DNA of 64,000 nt from Lentzea guizhouensis (GTDB lineage Bacteria; Actinomycetota; Actinomycetes; Mycobacteriales; Pseudonocardiaceae): assembly GCF_001701025.1 (NCBI RefSeq), contig NZ_CP016793.1, forward strand, positions 7,130,001 to 7,194,000, written 5' to 3'. The first letter of the stretch is position 1. Each line of letters starts with the position of its first letter. A program made the position numbers and the translations under genes. The notes beneath the pieces were generated by a model, which worked only from the letters and a program-made list of their open reading frames with translations, was not told where the DNA came from and did not search any database. This document shows positions 44,610 to 53,246 of this stretch, in pieces.

Positions 44610-45146
44610 TCACCGTTCGAAGATCTCCGGCCCGTCCCAGTCGTCCCCGTCCACCGAGGAGGGCCGCGCGGGCGGCGCTGATCGCGGCGGAGGAACGGCT
44701 GTCCGGGCCGGCCGCGGCTCGGCGGGCCGCTGCGGTCCGGGTTCGGGGAAGCGCTCTCGCGGCCGGGCCTCCCCGACGGGCCGCTGCGGCTCCGGCTCGG
44801 GTTCGGGTTCGGGAAAGCGTTTTCTCGTCTCGGCGAGGATCAACCGGGCCGCCGGGTCGTGCGCGCCGACGGTCTCGGCCATCGCCTGGTCCACCAGGGC
44901 CGGTATCCGGGCCTGAGCGCGGCGCACGCAGTCCATGACCTGCGCCGCGATCACCGGCAACGGCTCCCGCTGCCGTCCCTCCCGCAGCACCAGCCCGGTG
45001 AGCGCCCCGCTGGTGGACACCTCGACCTCGACCGTCCCGTCCCGCGACACCTCGCGGACCGACTGGGCGGACAACCGGTCCCGCAGCGCCTGGAGACGGC
45101 TCGCGTTCTCGGCGACCTCCCGCTCCCACTCCCGCGTCCCGCCCAC
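44610..45146 (-). CDS. YbaB/EbfC-family DNA-binding-like protein
   Basis: This 178-residue protein has the YbaB/EbfC core (LQALRDRLSAQSVREVS, VEVEVSTSGALTGLVLR, QVMDCVRRAQARIPALVDQA) followed by a long Pro/Arg/Glu-rich tail with a repeated PEPEPEP run. Such proteins regularly open WXG-toxin operons in actinomycetes; the role may be chaperone-like or regulatory. It lies 161 bases upstream of the small WXG-like gene. The 291 bases between it and the divergent transporter gene hold both promoters. Confidence 0.78.
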   Translation of the reverse strand: MGGTREWEREVAENASRLQALRDRLSAQSVREVSRDGTVEVEVSTSGALTGLVLREGRQREPLPVIAAQVMDCVRRAQARIPALVDQAMAETVGAHDPAARLILAETRKRFPEPEPEPEPQRPVGEARPRERFPEPGPQRPAEPRPARTAVPPPRSAPPARPSSVDGDDWDGPEIFER

Positions 45147-45437
45147 CGGTGGCCCCCTCCGCGCGTCACGGCATCGCGGTCGATGATTCCGGCGCGTGGA
45201 CGGCGGCGCCAGGCTCCGCGGAGCCGATCAGGGCGTAGACCGCACGGACCAGAGCATGTCGCTGGAGCCCGGTGAACCCGGACATGACGGATGACAGCAA
45301 TGTGCGGGTCCGTCGCTTTTGGCTGCGATGAACGATTCGCACACAACCCCGGCCGACCTCCGCCCGCGGCAAGTTGATGTACTTCCGCATACCGGCTGAG
45401 CACCTCCACCACGTCTCGGCCGTGCCTGGAGGGACCG

Positions 45438-46579
45438 ATGAACGAGCGCACGCGCGCGGTCCGGCTGGCACCGGTCCTGGTCGCATCGGTGTTCCTGGTG
45501 GCGCTCAACCTCCGCCCCGCGCTGACCTCGCTCGGCCCGCTGCTGCCGCAGATCGGGGGAGAGACCGGGCTCTCGGAGGGTGCGCAGGGACTGCTCGGAG
45601 CCCTGCCGCTGCTGGCGTTCGCCGCGATCTCACCGCTGGTGCAGCACCCGGCGCGCCGGTTCGGGGTGGAGCGCTCACTGCTGGCCGCCCTCGCGGTGCG
45701 GCGGCGCAGCTCGGGCTGTGGGCCGGCACCGCGATCGCGGGCTGCGCGATCGCGGTCGGCAACGTGCTCGTGCCGACCATCGTCAAACGCGACTACCGCG
45801 ACCACGTGTCGCTGGCGACGGGCGTCTACTCCGCCTGCATCACCATCGGAGCCTCGGTCGCCTCCGCCGTCGCGGTGCCGCTCTCGCACGCGGTGGGCTG
45901 GCAGGGTGCGCTGGCGTTCTGGGCGGTCCCCGGCCTGGCCGTCGCCGTGCTGTGGCTGCCGCGCCTGGACCGGTGGCCGGTCGTGGAACCGGCCGCGGCA
46001 GGCCCGCAGCCGGCGGTGTGGCGCCGGCCCGCCGCGTGGCTGGTGACGGCGTTCATGGGACTGCAGTCGACGACGTTCTACGTCATGGTCACGTGGTTCC
46101 CCACCATCGAGATCGCCGCGGGGGTGCCCGCCGGACAGGCCGGTGTCCACCTGTTCGTCTACCAGATGGTCGGGGTGGCCTCGGGCCTGGCGATCCCGCG
46201 TCTCATGCGGCACGGAGACGACGTGGTCACCGCCGCGGTCACCGCCAGCGTCCCGACGGTCGTCGGCGTGGCCGGCCTCCTGCTCGTCCCGGCGTGGAGC
46301 GTCGTGTGGGCGGTCGTCGCCGGGCTCGGCAGCGGCGCGTCGCTGGTCGTCGCGCTCACGCTGATCAGCCTGCGCGGCCACGGCCAGCACGGGACCACCC
46401 AGCTGTCCGGCATGGCGCAGTCGCTCGGCTACCTGCTCGCCGCGGTGGGCCCGGTGCTGGCCGGCTTCCTCGCCGAGCGCACCGGCACGTGGACGGCGTC
46501 CCTCGTCCTGGTCGGCGTACTCGCCGCCGTGCAGGTCGTCGTGGCGGTCGCGGTCGGCCGTGCCCCGGCGGCCGGGTGA
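45438..46579 (+). pseudogene. CynX/NimT-type MFS transporter with out-of-frame deletion
   Basis: The N-terminal part (FLVALNLRPALTSLGPLLPQ, RFGVERSLLAALA) is in one frame, the rest (QLGLWAGTAIAGCAIAVGNV and about eight further helices) in another. At the join, near 45700, about 12-15 residues of the third helix seem to be missing. The total length is not a codon multiple. Intact members export or import cyanate, nitroimidazoles or similar compounds. GGAGGGACC precedes the ATG at 45438. It could be a real loss or a collapsed GC-rich stretch. Confidence 0.75.
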
Positions 46580-46583
46580 CGGC

Positions 46584-47010
46584 TCACTGCGTCACGTCAG
46601 CGAGGATCTTCCCGACCGTGCCGGCCTCCAGTGCGCGATGGGCGTCGGCGGTGCGGTGCAGCGGGAAGCGGACCAACGGCAGGCCGTGGTCCGCGCCGAC
46701 CGGCAACGCCCCGTCGTGGAGAGCCGCGGTGACGTCCTCCGCCGCGGCCGCACGGACTTCCGGGCCCGCGGTGCAGAGCACCACGAACTGGAACCGGGTG
46801 TTCATGATCAGGTTCCGCCGCACGTCCAGGTCGACGGGCGTGCCGCCGTCGTTGGCGCAGGTCGCGATGGTGCCGCGGAAGCGCAGCACGGCGAGGTCGA
46901 GCTCGAGGTTCGCGCCGAGTGCGACCTCGACGACGATGTCGACGCCGTCCGGGGCGACCGCCCTGATCGCGGCGGCCGTGAAAGAATCGTCGCTCTCCTT
47001 GATGCGAAGC
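46584..47010 (-). pseudogene. Quinone oxidoreductase, C-terminal remnant
   Basis: An open frame of about 140 codons matches the C-terminal part of an NADPH:quinone reductase (APDGVDIVVEVALGANLELD, RRNLIMNTRFQFVVL, ADAHRALEAGTVGKILADVT). The first 180 residues, including the cofactor motif, are missing. It directly follows the SGNH hydrolase stop in the same frame. It looks like the end of a gene whose 5' part was replaced. The internal ATG at 46889 has no ribosome site, so expression is unlikely. Confidence 0.7.
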
Positions 47011-47033
47011 TGGCAGAACCCCGGTTCTGTTTG

Positions 47034-47771
47034 TCAGCAGCCCTGGAAGTGCTTGTCCGCGGACCACCCGGCGTTGGCCCACGCGCTGGGCTCGGCCGGC
47101 GTGAACCCGCCCGGCTGCTCGGCCAGCTCGTCCACCAGCCAGGCTGTGAAGCGCGCGGCGCCCTGCGGGCAGGTGTGGATCCCGTCGGCGCTGCGGTCGG
47201 CCTTCCCGTCCTTCACCTGCTGGTAGGTCTCGCCCCACACGGCGGTCGCGTCCAGGAAGAACGCCTGGCCGGGAGCCGTCTGCGCGACCGCCTTCGCGAC
47301 GGCCGGCGTGCGCTGCAGCTCGGCCAGGTGCGGCCGGTAGAAGTCGTCGGCGCGGATCGGCGGGGCGGAGACGAACGCGAGCTTCGAGCCGGCACCGGTC
47401 ACCAGGCCCAGCAGCTTCTCGTAGGCGGCCCGTTGCTCCTGCTCGGTTCCCCAGTCGTAGGTGGTGAGCTGGTAGACCACCACGTCCGCCTGCGCGGCGG
47501 TGATCCGTTCGGAGATCTTGGGCCAGTTCTCCTCGGCGAACGGGCCCACGACGTTGCCACCGCCCTCGGCGGCGATCGACTCGAAGCCGACACCACTGGC
47601 CTGGAACGCGGCGGCGAGCGGCAGTGCCTCGCCGACCGCGATGGAGTCGCCTGCGAACAGCACCGATGACAGCCCCGGACCTGTCGGTGCGGTGGCGGCC
47701 TGGTCCGAGCAGGCGGTGGCGGACAGCAGGGCAGAGGCGAGGACGAGCGTGGTGAGCCGTGAGCTGGTCAT
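47034..47771 (-). CDS. Secreted SGNH-hydrolase lipoprotein
   Basis: This 245-residue protein has a lipoprotein signal (VLASALLSATAC) and an SGNH/GDSL-like fold: block I FAGDSIAVGEAL with the nucleophile Ser, block II Gly (EGGGNV), block III Asn/Thr region (YQLTTYDWG) and block V DGIHTCPQGA with the catalytic Asp and His. It would be an esterase or acetylhydrolase on the cell surface. Start ATG at 47771. It is divergent from the response-regulator gene and is followed by the oxidoreductase remnant. Confidence 0.78.
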   Translation of the reverse strand: MTSSRLTTLVLASALLSATACSDQAATAPTGPGLSSVLFAGDSIAVGEALPLAAAFQASGVGFESIAAEGGGNVVGPFAEENWPKISERITAAQADVVVYQLTTYDWGTEQEQRAAYEKLLGLVTGAGSKLAFVSAPPIRADDFYRPHLAELQRTPAVAKAVAQTAPGQAFFLDATAVWGETYQQVKDGKADRSADGIHTCPQGAARFTAWLVDELAEQPGGFTPAEPSAWANAGWSADKHFQGC

Positions 47772-47883
47772 GGGCCCGACTCTGGCGACGCCGCGTCCCG
47801 GCCGCTCCGCCGCTTTGTCGCGGTTGTGTCGCAGGGACCTGCTCGTAGCCGGCGACCCGGCGGGGCTTGTCCATACTGGACGG

Positions 47884-48558
47884 GTGGCGGCCATTCTGCT
47901 CATCGAGGACGATCCGCTGGTCAGGCGCGGGCTGGAGCTCGCGCTGAGCAGGCACGGCCACGCCGTCCGGTCCGCTCCCACCGGCGAGGACGGCCTGCGG
48001 GAGTTCCGTTCCTCCACTCCGGACATCGTGGTGCTCGACCTGATGCTGCCGGGTGTCGACGGTGTCGAGGTGTGCCGGCGGATCCGCGCGCAGGGCGAGG
48101 TCCCGGTGATCATGCTGACCGCGCGGGGCGACGACTTCGACGTCGTCGGTGGCCTGGCCGCGGGTGCGGACGACTACGTGGTGAAGCCCGCGCAGCCGAC
48201 GGTGCTCGACGCCAGGATCAGGGCGGTGCTGCGGCGCACCACCGCCGTGACCGACGACGTCCGGCTGTTCGGTGAGCTGCGCATTGACACCGCCGGGCTC
48301 ACGGTGACGTTGCGCGGGGAGCCGGTGCCGTTGACGCCGACCGAGCTGCGCTTCCTGCTGACCGTGTCGCGGGCGCCCGGCCGCGTGCTCAGCCGGGAGC
48401 AGCTGCTGCTGGAGGTGTGGGAGCACGACTACCTCGGCGACTCGCGGCTCGTCGACAACTGCGTCCAACGGCTGCGCGCGAAGATCGAGGACGACCCGGC
48501 GGCACCCCGCTACGTGCAGACCGTGCGCGGCTTCGGGTACCGGTTCGGGCCGGTCTGA
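47884..48558 (+). CDS. OmpR-type response regulator (CseB/MtrA-like)
   Basis: This 224-residue regulator has a full receiver (acidic pair DD at 9-10, phospho-acceptor Asp52 in LDLMLPG, Thr79, Lys101) and a winged-helix domain (TPTELRFLLTVSRAPG, RLVDNCVQRLRAK, VRGFGYRF). GTG at 47884 directly begins the receiver. Its stop overlaps the kinase start (TGATG). With kinase and lipoprotein genes it forms a three-gene envelope-sensing unit like CseB-CseC-CseA or MtrA-MtrB-LpqB. Confidence 0.88.
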   Translation: MAAILLIEDDPLVRRGLELALSRHGHAVRSAPTGEDGLREFRSSTPDIVVLDLMLPGVDGVEVCRRIRAQGEVPVIMLTARGDDFDVVGGLAAGADDYVVKPAQPTVLDARIRAVLRRTTAVTDDVRLFGELRIDTAGLTVTLRGEPVPLTPTELRFLLTVSRAPGRVLSREQLLLEVWEHDYLGDSRLVDNCVQRLRAKIEDDPAAPRYVQTVRGFGYRFGPV

Positions 48559-49955
48559 TGCGCTGGTGGCCGCGAGGGCTGCGGCCGCGGTTGCTGGTCG
48601 CGTTCGTGCTGGTGACGGTGCTCGGCGCGGCGGCTGCGGCGTGGGCGGGCGCGGGATCGGCGAGCGCGGCCCTCGTCCGGTCGGCCGAACAGCGGCTCGC
48701 CGGGACGGTCACCGGCCAGATCACCGCGGTCACGCCGGGGCTGACCCACCCGCCGGACCAGGAGGCGCTGGAACGGTTGCGCACCGCCGTCGGGCCGGAC
48801 ACGGTCGTCACCTACGAGGGGCTCGTGTCGGCGGACGGACCCGACCGGACCACCGACGAGCTCCGCGCCGCCGTGCGCACCCGGCACCGGCTGGTCACCC
48901 AGCGCGTGACCGCGGAGGGCACGTCCTGGTTGCTCGTCGGCACGCCGGTGGTGATCACCGCACCCGACGGGTCGCGCACGCCGTCCGGGATCGAGGTCTA
49001 CGCCGCCCGCGACCTCACGGCCGTGGAGCAGGAGATCACCGGCATCGTCAGGACGGCGGTGCTCACCGCCGCGCTGGCGTTGCCGCTCGCGGTGGTGCTG
49101 GCGCTGCTGGCCGCGGCGAGCGTGCTGCGCCCGGTGCGCGACCTGCGGGACACCGCCCGGCGCCTGGCCGCGGGCGACATGGACGCGCGGTCCCAGCCGC
49201 AGGGCGCCGACGAGCTCGCCGACCTGACGGCGACCGTCAACACGATGGCCGAGTCCGTGCAGACGACGATGGCGGCGATGCACCGCATGCAGACCGACGC
49301 GCGGAGGTTCGCCGCGGACGTGTCGCACGAGCTGCGCACGCCGTTGAGCACCCTGACCGCCGTGGTGGAGGTGCTGGCGATGTCCGCCGACGGGATGGAG
49401 CCCGACGCGCGGGAGTCGGCGCGGCTCGCGATCATCGAGACCAAGCGGCTGGTCCGGCTGGTCGAGGACCTGATGGAGGTGTCCCGCTTCGACGCCGGCA
49501 CCGCGGTGCTGCGGCTGGAGGACGTGGACGTCAGCGCGGCCGTGCGGGCCTGTCTGCACGCCCGGCGCTGGCTCGGCGAGATGGAACTGGTGACGCCTCC
49601 GGTGGTGTGGGCGCGACTCGACCGGCGCCGCCTGGACGTCGTGGTGGCCAACCTCGTGGGCAACGCGCTGCGGCACGGCGCGCCGCCGGTGCGCGTGCGT
49701 GTGTCCGAAGTGGGCGGACAGGTGCTGGTCGAGGTGACGGACAGTGGACCGGGCGTGCCGGAGGAGGTGCTGCCGCACGTGTTCGACCGGTTCTACAAGG
49801 CTGACGCGGCCCGCACCCGCACGCCCGGCAGCGGCTTGGGGCTCGCGATCGCGCTGGAGAACGCACGACTGCACGGCGGCGGGATCACCGCGGCCAACCG
49901 GGCTGGTGGTGGCGCGCGGTTCGTGGTGCGGCTGCCGAAGGAGGGACGCGGGTGA
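48558..49955 (+). CDS. Sensor histidine kinase
   Basis: This 465-residue kinase has two membrane helices (about 12-32 and 165-188) around an outside domain, a HAMP domain (RPVRDLRDTARRLAAGDMD), the H-box with His257 (DVSHELRTPL), N-box (VVANLVGNALRHG) and G-boxes (DSGPGVPEE, GSGLGLAIALENA). It phosphorylates the regulator encoded before it. Its last codons (KEGRG-stop) overlap the first of three repeated micro-ORFs in a GTGA, and its tail resembles the end of each repeat. Confidence 0.88.
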   Translation: MRWWPRGLRPRLLVAFVLVTVLGAAAAAWAGAGSASAALVRSAEQRLAGTVTGQITAVTPGLTHPPDQEALERLRTAVGPDTVVTYEGLVSADGPDRTTDELRAAVRTRHRLVTQRVTAEGTSWLLVGTPVVITAPDGSRTPSGIEVYAARDLTAVEQEITGIVRTAVLTAALALPLAVVLALLAAASVLRPVRDLRDTARRLAAGDMDARSQPQGADELADLTATVNTMAESVQTTMAAMHRMQTDARRFAADVSHELRTPLSTLTAVVEVLAMSADGMEPDARESARLAIIETKRLVRLVEDLMEVSRFDAGTAVLRLEDVDVSAAVRACLHARRWLGEMELVTPPVVWARLDRRRLDVVVANLVGNALRHGAPPVRVRVSEVGGQVLVEVTDSGPGVPEEVLPHVFDRFYKADAARTRTPGSGLGLAIALENARLHGGGITAANRAGGGARFVVRLPKEGRG

Positions 49956-50005
49956 ACCGGGCCTGGCTCGCCGTGGTGGCGCTGTCGAGGGAGGAGCGCG
50001 GGTGA
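49952..50005 (+). CDS. Micro-ORF 1 of the repeat chain
   Basis: GTG at 49952 overlaps the kinase stop (GTGA). It encodes a 17-residue peptide, MNRAWLAVVALSREERG, and ends at 50003-50005, which overlaps the next GTG. Its N-terminus mimics the lipoprotein signal MNRIWLVVVLLL. Translation is plausible from GGAGGGA upstream but unproven. Confidence 0.5.
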   Translation: MNRAWLAVVALSREERG

Positions 50006-50055
50006 ACCGGGCCTGGCTCGCCGTGGTGGCGCTGTCGAGGGAGGGACGCGGGTGA
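50002..50055 (+). CDS. Micro-ORF 2 of the repeat chain
   Basis: GTG at 50002 overlaps the stop of micro-ORF 1 and its own stop (50053-50055) overlaps the next GTG. The 17-residue peptide is MNRAWLAVVALSREGRG, differing from copies 1 and 3 by Gly for Glu. A GGGAGGAG site lies 6-13 bases upstream. Confidence 0.5.
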   Translation: MNRAWLAVVALSREGRG

Positions 50056-50105
50056 ACCGGGCCTGGCTCGCCGTGGTGGCGCTGTCGAGGGAGGAGCGCG
50101 GGTGA
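50052..50105 (+). CDS. Micro-ORF 3 of the repeat chain
   Basis: GTG at 50052 overlaps the stop of micro-ORF 2; its stop at 50103-50105 overlaps the GTG of the lipoprotein gene at 50102. The peptide is MNRAWLAVVALSREERG. It is the last link of the coupled chain. Confidence 0.5.
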   Translation: MNRAWLAVVALSREERG

Positions 50106-50581
50106 ACCGGATCTGGCTCGTCGTGGTGCTGCTGCTCGTGGGCTGCGGGGTGCGACCGTCCGGCGTCACCGACGGCGGCGACCCACCGACCGGCGTCGCA
50201 CCCGGCGTGACGCTGTACTTCGTGGACGCGAACGGCGAGCTCCGGCCGCAGCTGCGCGACACCTCGCGCCTCGGCACCGTCTCGGAGGCGCTCGACCTGC
50301 TGCTCAGCGGTCCCGGCGGCTCCGGCCTGCGCACCGAGATCGCCTCGACCCCCACCACACGCGTGGTGGTCACCACTGCCCCGAACGTCATCCGCCTCCT
50401 GCTGCCGCTGACCGCCAGGGACGTGACACCGCGCGGCATCGACCAGATCGTGTGCACGGCACTGGGCGTGCACGTGCAGAGCGGGGGAGCCCGCACGATG
50501 AAGGTGCAGACCCGCTTCACCCAACCCGCGCCGGAGTCCGAAGTGGAGCGGACCTGCCCCCTGATCACCCCAGGCGGGTGA
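50102..50581 (+). CDS. GerMN-domain lipoprotein
   Basis: This 159-residue protein has a short lipoprotein signal (MNRIWLVVVLLLVGC, lipidated Cys15) and a GerMN-like domain (VTLYFVDANGELRPQLRD, SEALDLLLSGPGGSGLRTEI). It belongs with the kinase and regulator before it; lipoproteins of this kind (CseA, LpqB) tune the partner sensor kinase at the membrane. GTG at 50102 is the fourth in a chain of overlapping starts. Its end overlaps the convergent acyltransferase gene by 17 bases. Confidence 0.82.
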   Translation: MNRIWLVVVLLLVGCGVRPSGVTDGGDPPTGVAPGVTLYFVDANGELRPQLRDTSRLGTVSEALDLLLSGPGGSGLRTEIASTPTTRVVVTTAPNVIRLLLPLTARDVTPRGIDQIVCTALGVHVQSGGARTMKVQTRFTQPAPESEVERTCPLITPGG

Positions 50582-51752
50582 CGTCGACCTGCGGCGGCGC
50601 CGGAGCGGGCAGGAACACCCACAGCAGCACCAGCCCGACCATCGCCAGGACGAACGCGACCAGCCCGCTCCCGCCGACCGCCCAGCCCGCCCGGAACCGG
50701 ATCGGGTCCTCGACCAGGTACCTCGTCACCGCCGCCAGGGCGATGGACACCCCGAACGCCACCACGGTCCTGACCCAGCTGCTGGTCGCGGCGGCCAGCA
50801 CGAACACCGGCCAGTGCCACAGGTAGAGGCTGTAGGAGATCTCCCCGAACCACCGCAGTGGCCGCCACGACAACACCGGCACATCCGATGCCCGCGCGCA
50901 CAAGGCGATCAGCACCGCCGAAGCCAGCGAGTGCGCGAACAACCCGCCGGTGAACAGCCACACCGAGCTCGTGCCGTCCGCGAGCGCCCACATGGTGCCG
51001 ATCCCCGCCACCAGCAACAGCAGCACGACACCGGTCCACCGCCCGACCGCACGCCCCAACGCCTCCCGGACCGGAGGCGTCGCCACCACCGCGCCCAGCA
51101 ACAACGAGAACGCCCTCGTGTCCGTACCGGTGTAGGCGCGGGTGGGGTCGGCGGCGTCGAGCAACACGACCATCACCCCGAGCGAAGCGACCGAGACGAG
51201 CGCGGCGGCCACCGCGACCCGGTGCCCCGCACGCCGCCCACCCCGGGCGAGCAGCACCACGACGACCGGCCACACCAGGTAGAACTGCTCTTCGACCGCG
51301 ATGCTCCACAGGTGCTCGAACACCCGCCCGCCACCGAACCGGTCCCAGTAGCTCGCCGACTCCGCCAGCAGGTGCCAGTTCTGCAGGTTGGCCTGCACCC
51401 ACGGCCCGTCGTCGAGCGTCGTGCGCACGACGTCATCCGCCGCGAACCCCCACACCACCAGGGTCACGACGACGAGCACGGTCGCCAGCGCCGGGAACAA
51501 CCGGCGAACCCGCCTGCCCCAGAACGCGACGAGCGACACCGTGCCCGTCGCCGCCACCTCCCGCAGCAGCAGGCCGGTGATCAGGTAGCCGGACAACGCG
51601 AAGAACAGGTCCACGCCCAGGAACCCGCCGGGCAGCAGGTCCGCGTGGAACAACAGCACACCGAGCACGGCGACACCGCGCAGACCGTCCAACGAGGACA
51701 CATGAGGACCACGCCGCACCGGCGCTGTTCTTGCTTCCTGGAGCTCCGTCAC
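50565..51752 (-). CDS. Acyltransferase 3 family membrane protein
   Basis: This 395-residue protein with about ten helices has the family motifs SSLDGLRGVAVLGVLLFHA (catalytic-type His), GFLGVDLFFALSGYLITG, RRVRRLFPAL and HLWSIAVEEQFYLVWP. It lacks the SGNH domain found in longer OafA-type members. It would move acyl groups across the membrane onto cell-surface sugars or a secreted product. GTG start at 51752. Confidence 0.9.
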   Translation of the reverse strand: MTELQEARTAPVRRGPHVSSLDGLRGVAVLGVLLFHADLLPGGFLGVDLFFALSGYLITGLLLREVAATGTVSLVAFWGRRVRRLFPALATVLVVVTLVVWGFAADDVVRTTLDDGPWVQANLQNWHLLAESASYWDRFGGGRVFEHLWSIAVEEQFYLVWPVVVVLLARGGRRAGHRVAVAAALVSVASLGVMVVLLDAADPTRAYTGTDTRAFSLLLGAVVATPPVREALGRAVGRWTGVVLLLLVAGIGTMWALADGTSSVWLFTGGLFAHSLASAVLIALCARASDVPVLSWRPLRWFGEISYSLYLWHWPVFVLAAATSSWVRTVVAFGVSIALAAVTRYLVEDPIRFRAGWAVGGSGLVAFVLAMVGLVLLWVFLPAPAPPQVDVTRLG

Positions 51753-51886
51753 CTGACCGACTGTGCGGCGGGGAGATCGCCCCGAGGTCCTGGTCCTGTC
51801 GCAACCGTGTCGCAGCCGAGCCCGCTGCGCCCGGGAGCTGACGCGATCTCCGGCGCGAACAGCCGTCCGCCTGCTTGGATGTCCGG

Positions 51887-52546
51887 GTGACCGCCTACGA
51901 CGTGGCTCGTCTCCTGCCCGCCATCCCGGACCTGCGCGCCCTGTGCCGCACCCTGGCCGCGCTCGACGTCGTGCTCGACCCCGACAGCGACGTCCGTTAT
52001 CACCTTTATGACACCGAGTGGGCGCCCGGTGAGGAGCTGGCCTCCATGTACGACGGCGCGGGCAACGAGTACTCCGTCGTCTTCACGGCCGCAGGGGCCT
52101 TCGTGCGCGGTTTCGACCACGAGTCGTCGATGAGCCCCTACGCCAGCGACGACGACAAGCCGTGGCCCGGTGTCGTCGACTCCGTGCCGGACGTGTTCCG
52201 CGCGTGCGTGGAGGAACCGGCGTTCTGCGACGACCTCGTCCCGCGGGTCACGGTGTGCCTGTGGCGCGAGCACGGCGACAGTGCCTGGCGGCACGGCGAC
52301 ATCGCGTTCCCGGAGGGGGACGAGGACGGGGCCGACTGGATGTTCGCACTGCTGACCGCCGGCACGCCCGAGGCGTTCCAGGACTGGGCGCAGGACTACT
52401 ACGGCGAACCGGTCGACCTCGACGCGGTCCGGCACTTCTACGCCGGCCGGCCGCTCACCGCGGACGTCGTGACCGCGCTCAACCCCGCCGTCACCCCGGC
52501 CGCGATCGCCGACGAGCTCGCCGCACTCGGCCACCCGGTCCGCTGA
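51887..52546 (+). CDS. Conserved actinobacterial hypothetical protein
   Basis: This 219-residue soluble acidic protein (LYDTEWAPGEELASMYDGAG, FVRGFDHESSMSPYASDDD, WPGVVDSVPDVF) belongs to a family common in actinomycetes without known function. GTG at 51887 is the likely start; a TTG at 51875 is possible. No signal peptide and no membrane helix are present. Confidence 0.65.
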   Translation: MTAYDVARLLPAIPDLRALCRTLAALDVVLDPDSDVRYHLYDTEWAPGEELASMYDGAGNEYSVVFTAAGAFVRGFDHESSMSPYASDDDKPWPGVVDSVPDVFRACVEEPAFCDDLVPRVTVCLWREHGDSAWRHGDIAFPEGDEDGADWMFALLTAGTPEAFQDWAQDYYGEPVDLDAVRHFYAGRPLTADVVTALNPAVTPAAIADELAALGHPVR

Positions 52547-52639
52547 TCGTCAGGTCTTGGCCGTCCACTTCGGACACCATCGTCCGGATGTGGTCGTCGT
52601 TCATCGACGTCATCGGGCACGTCGACGCCCGGCGGCGTC

Positions 52640-53206
52640 TCACGATCGGCGCATGCGCAGGATCAGCTCCACCGCGTCCGGCGAGCGGACCGGCGACCCC
52701 AGCACCTCCTGCAGCAGCAGGCCGCGCATGGCCGCGATGGTGACCGTGGCGGTGGTCAGCGCCTCCTCGGTACCCAGCCCTTCGTCCCGCGCGAGCGAGG
52801 CCAGCGCCTTCGTCAGGTCGTCGAGCGAGTCGACGAGCTCCGGGAAGTCCTCCGGCCGGTACGCGGCCAGCCCCGCGACGTGGAAGAAGCCGCGGACCCG
52901 CGACAGCTGCTCCGGGCGGGTGTAGGTCTGCCAGATCGCCCGCACGAGCTCGTCGAACGTGCCCTGCCGCGCGACCTCGAACAGTGCCTCGTTGTCGCGC
53001 GCCCGCTGCGCCCGCAGCACCGCCGCCAGGACGCCGGCGAGCGACCCGAAGTGGTACCGCAGCAGGGCGTGGCTGGTCCCGGTCCGCGCGGCGATCTCGC
53101 GCAGCGACGTCTCCGGTGGTGGGAGGGCCTCACCGAAGGCGTCGAGGAGCCGGGCCAGCAGTCGTTCCCGGGCGTCGCCCTTGCGTTCCGAACTTGACAG
53201 GGTCAC
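52640..53206 (-). CDS. TetR-family regulator
   Basis: This 188-residue regulator has an N-terminal TetR helix-turn-helix (SLREIAARTGTSHALLRYHF) and a helical ligand domain. It is divergent from an amidohydrolase gene with only 40 bases between. That gap has a short AT-rich patch with CCATTGG. It probably controls the amidohydrolase-esterase pair. GTG start at 53206. Confidence 0.85.
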   Translation of the reverse strand: MTLSSSERKGDARERLLARLLDAFGEALPPPETSLREIAARTGTSHALLRYHFGSLAGVLAAVLRAQRARDNEALFEVARQGTFDELVRAIWQTYTRPEQLSRVRGFFHVAGLAAYRPEDFPELVDSLDDLTKALASLARDEGLGTEEALTTATVTIAAMRGLLLQEVLGSPVRSPDAVELILRMRRS

Positions 53207-53246
53207 GCCCGCAGTTTATCCATTGGAAAAGACGAGTGGAGGACCG

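Larger units (their letters stand above)
49951..50100 (+). repeat. Three tandem 50-bp repeats carrying coupled micro-ORFs
   Basis: The 50-bp unit occurs three times without gaps (49951-50000, 50001-50050, 50051-50100), with a fourth partial copy that is the start of the lipoprotein gene. The copies differ only in the last ten bases (GAGGAGCGCG or GAGGGACGCG). Each unit holds an A/G-rich Shine-Dalgarno sequence at its 3' end and a GTG start at its second base. Since 50 is not a codon multiple, each copy shifts the frame by two. Confidence 0.95.

Noticed and set aside
42426..45146. Full type VII secretion locus
   Set aside because: Only the small helical partner and toxin are here; no EccC-type ATPase, EccD or mycosin gene is seen.
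49951..50105. CRISPR-like array
   Set aside because: The units are directly adjacent without spacers and carry coupled reading frames, so this is a tandem repeat.
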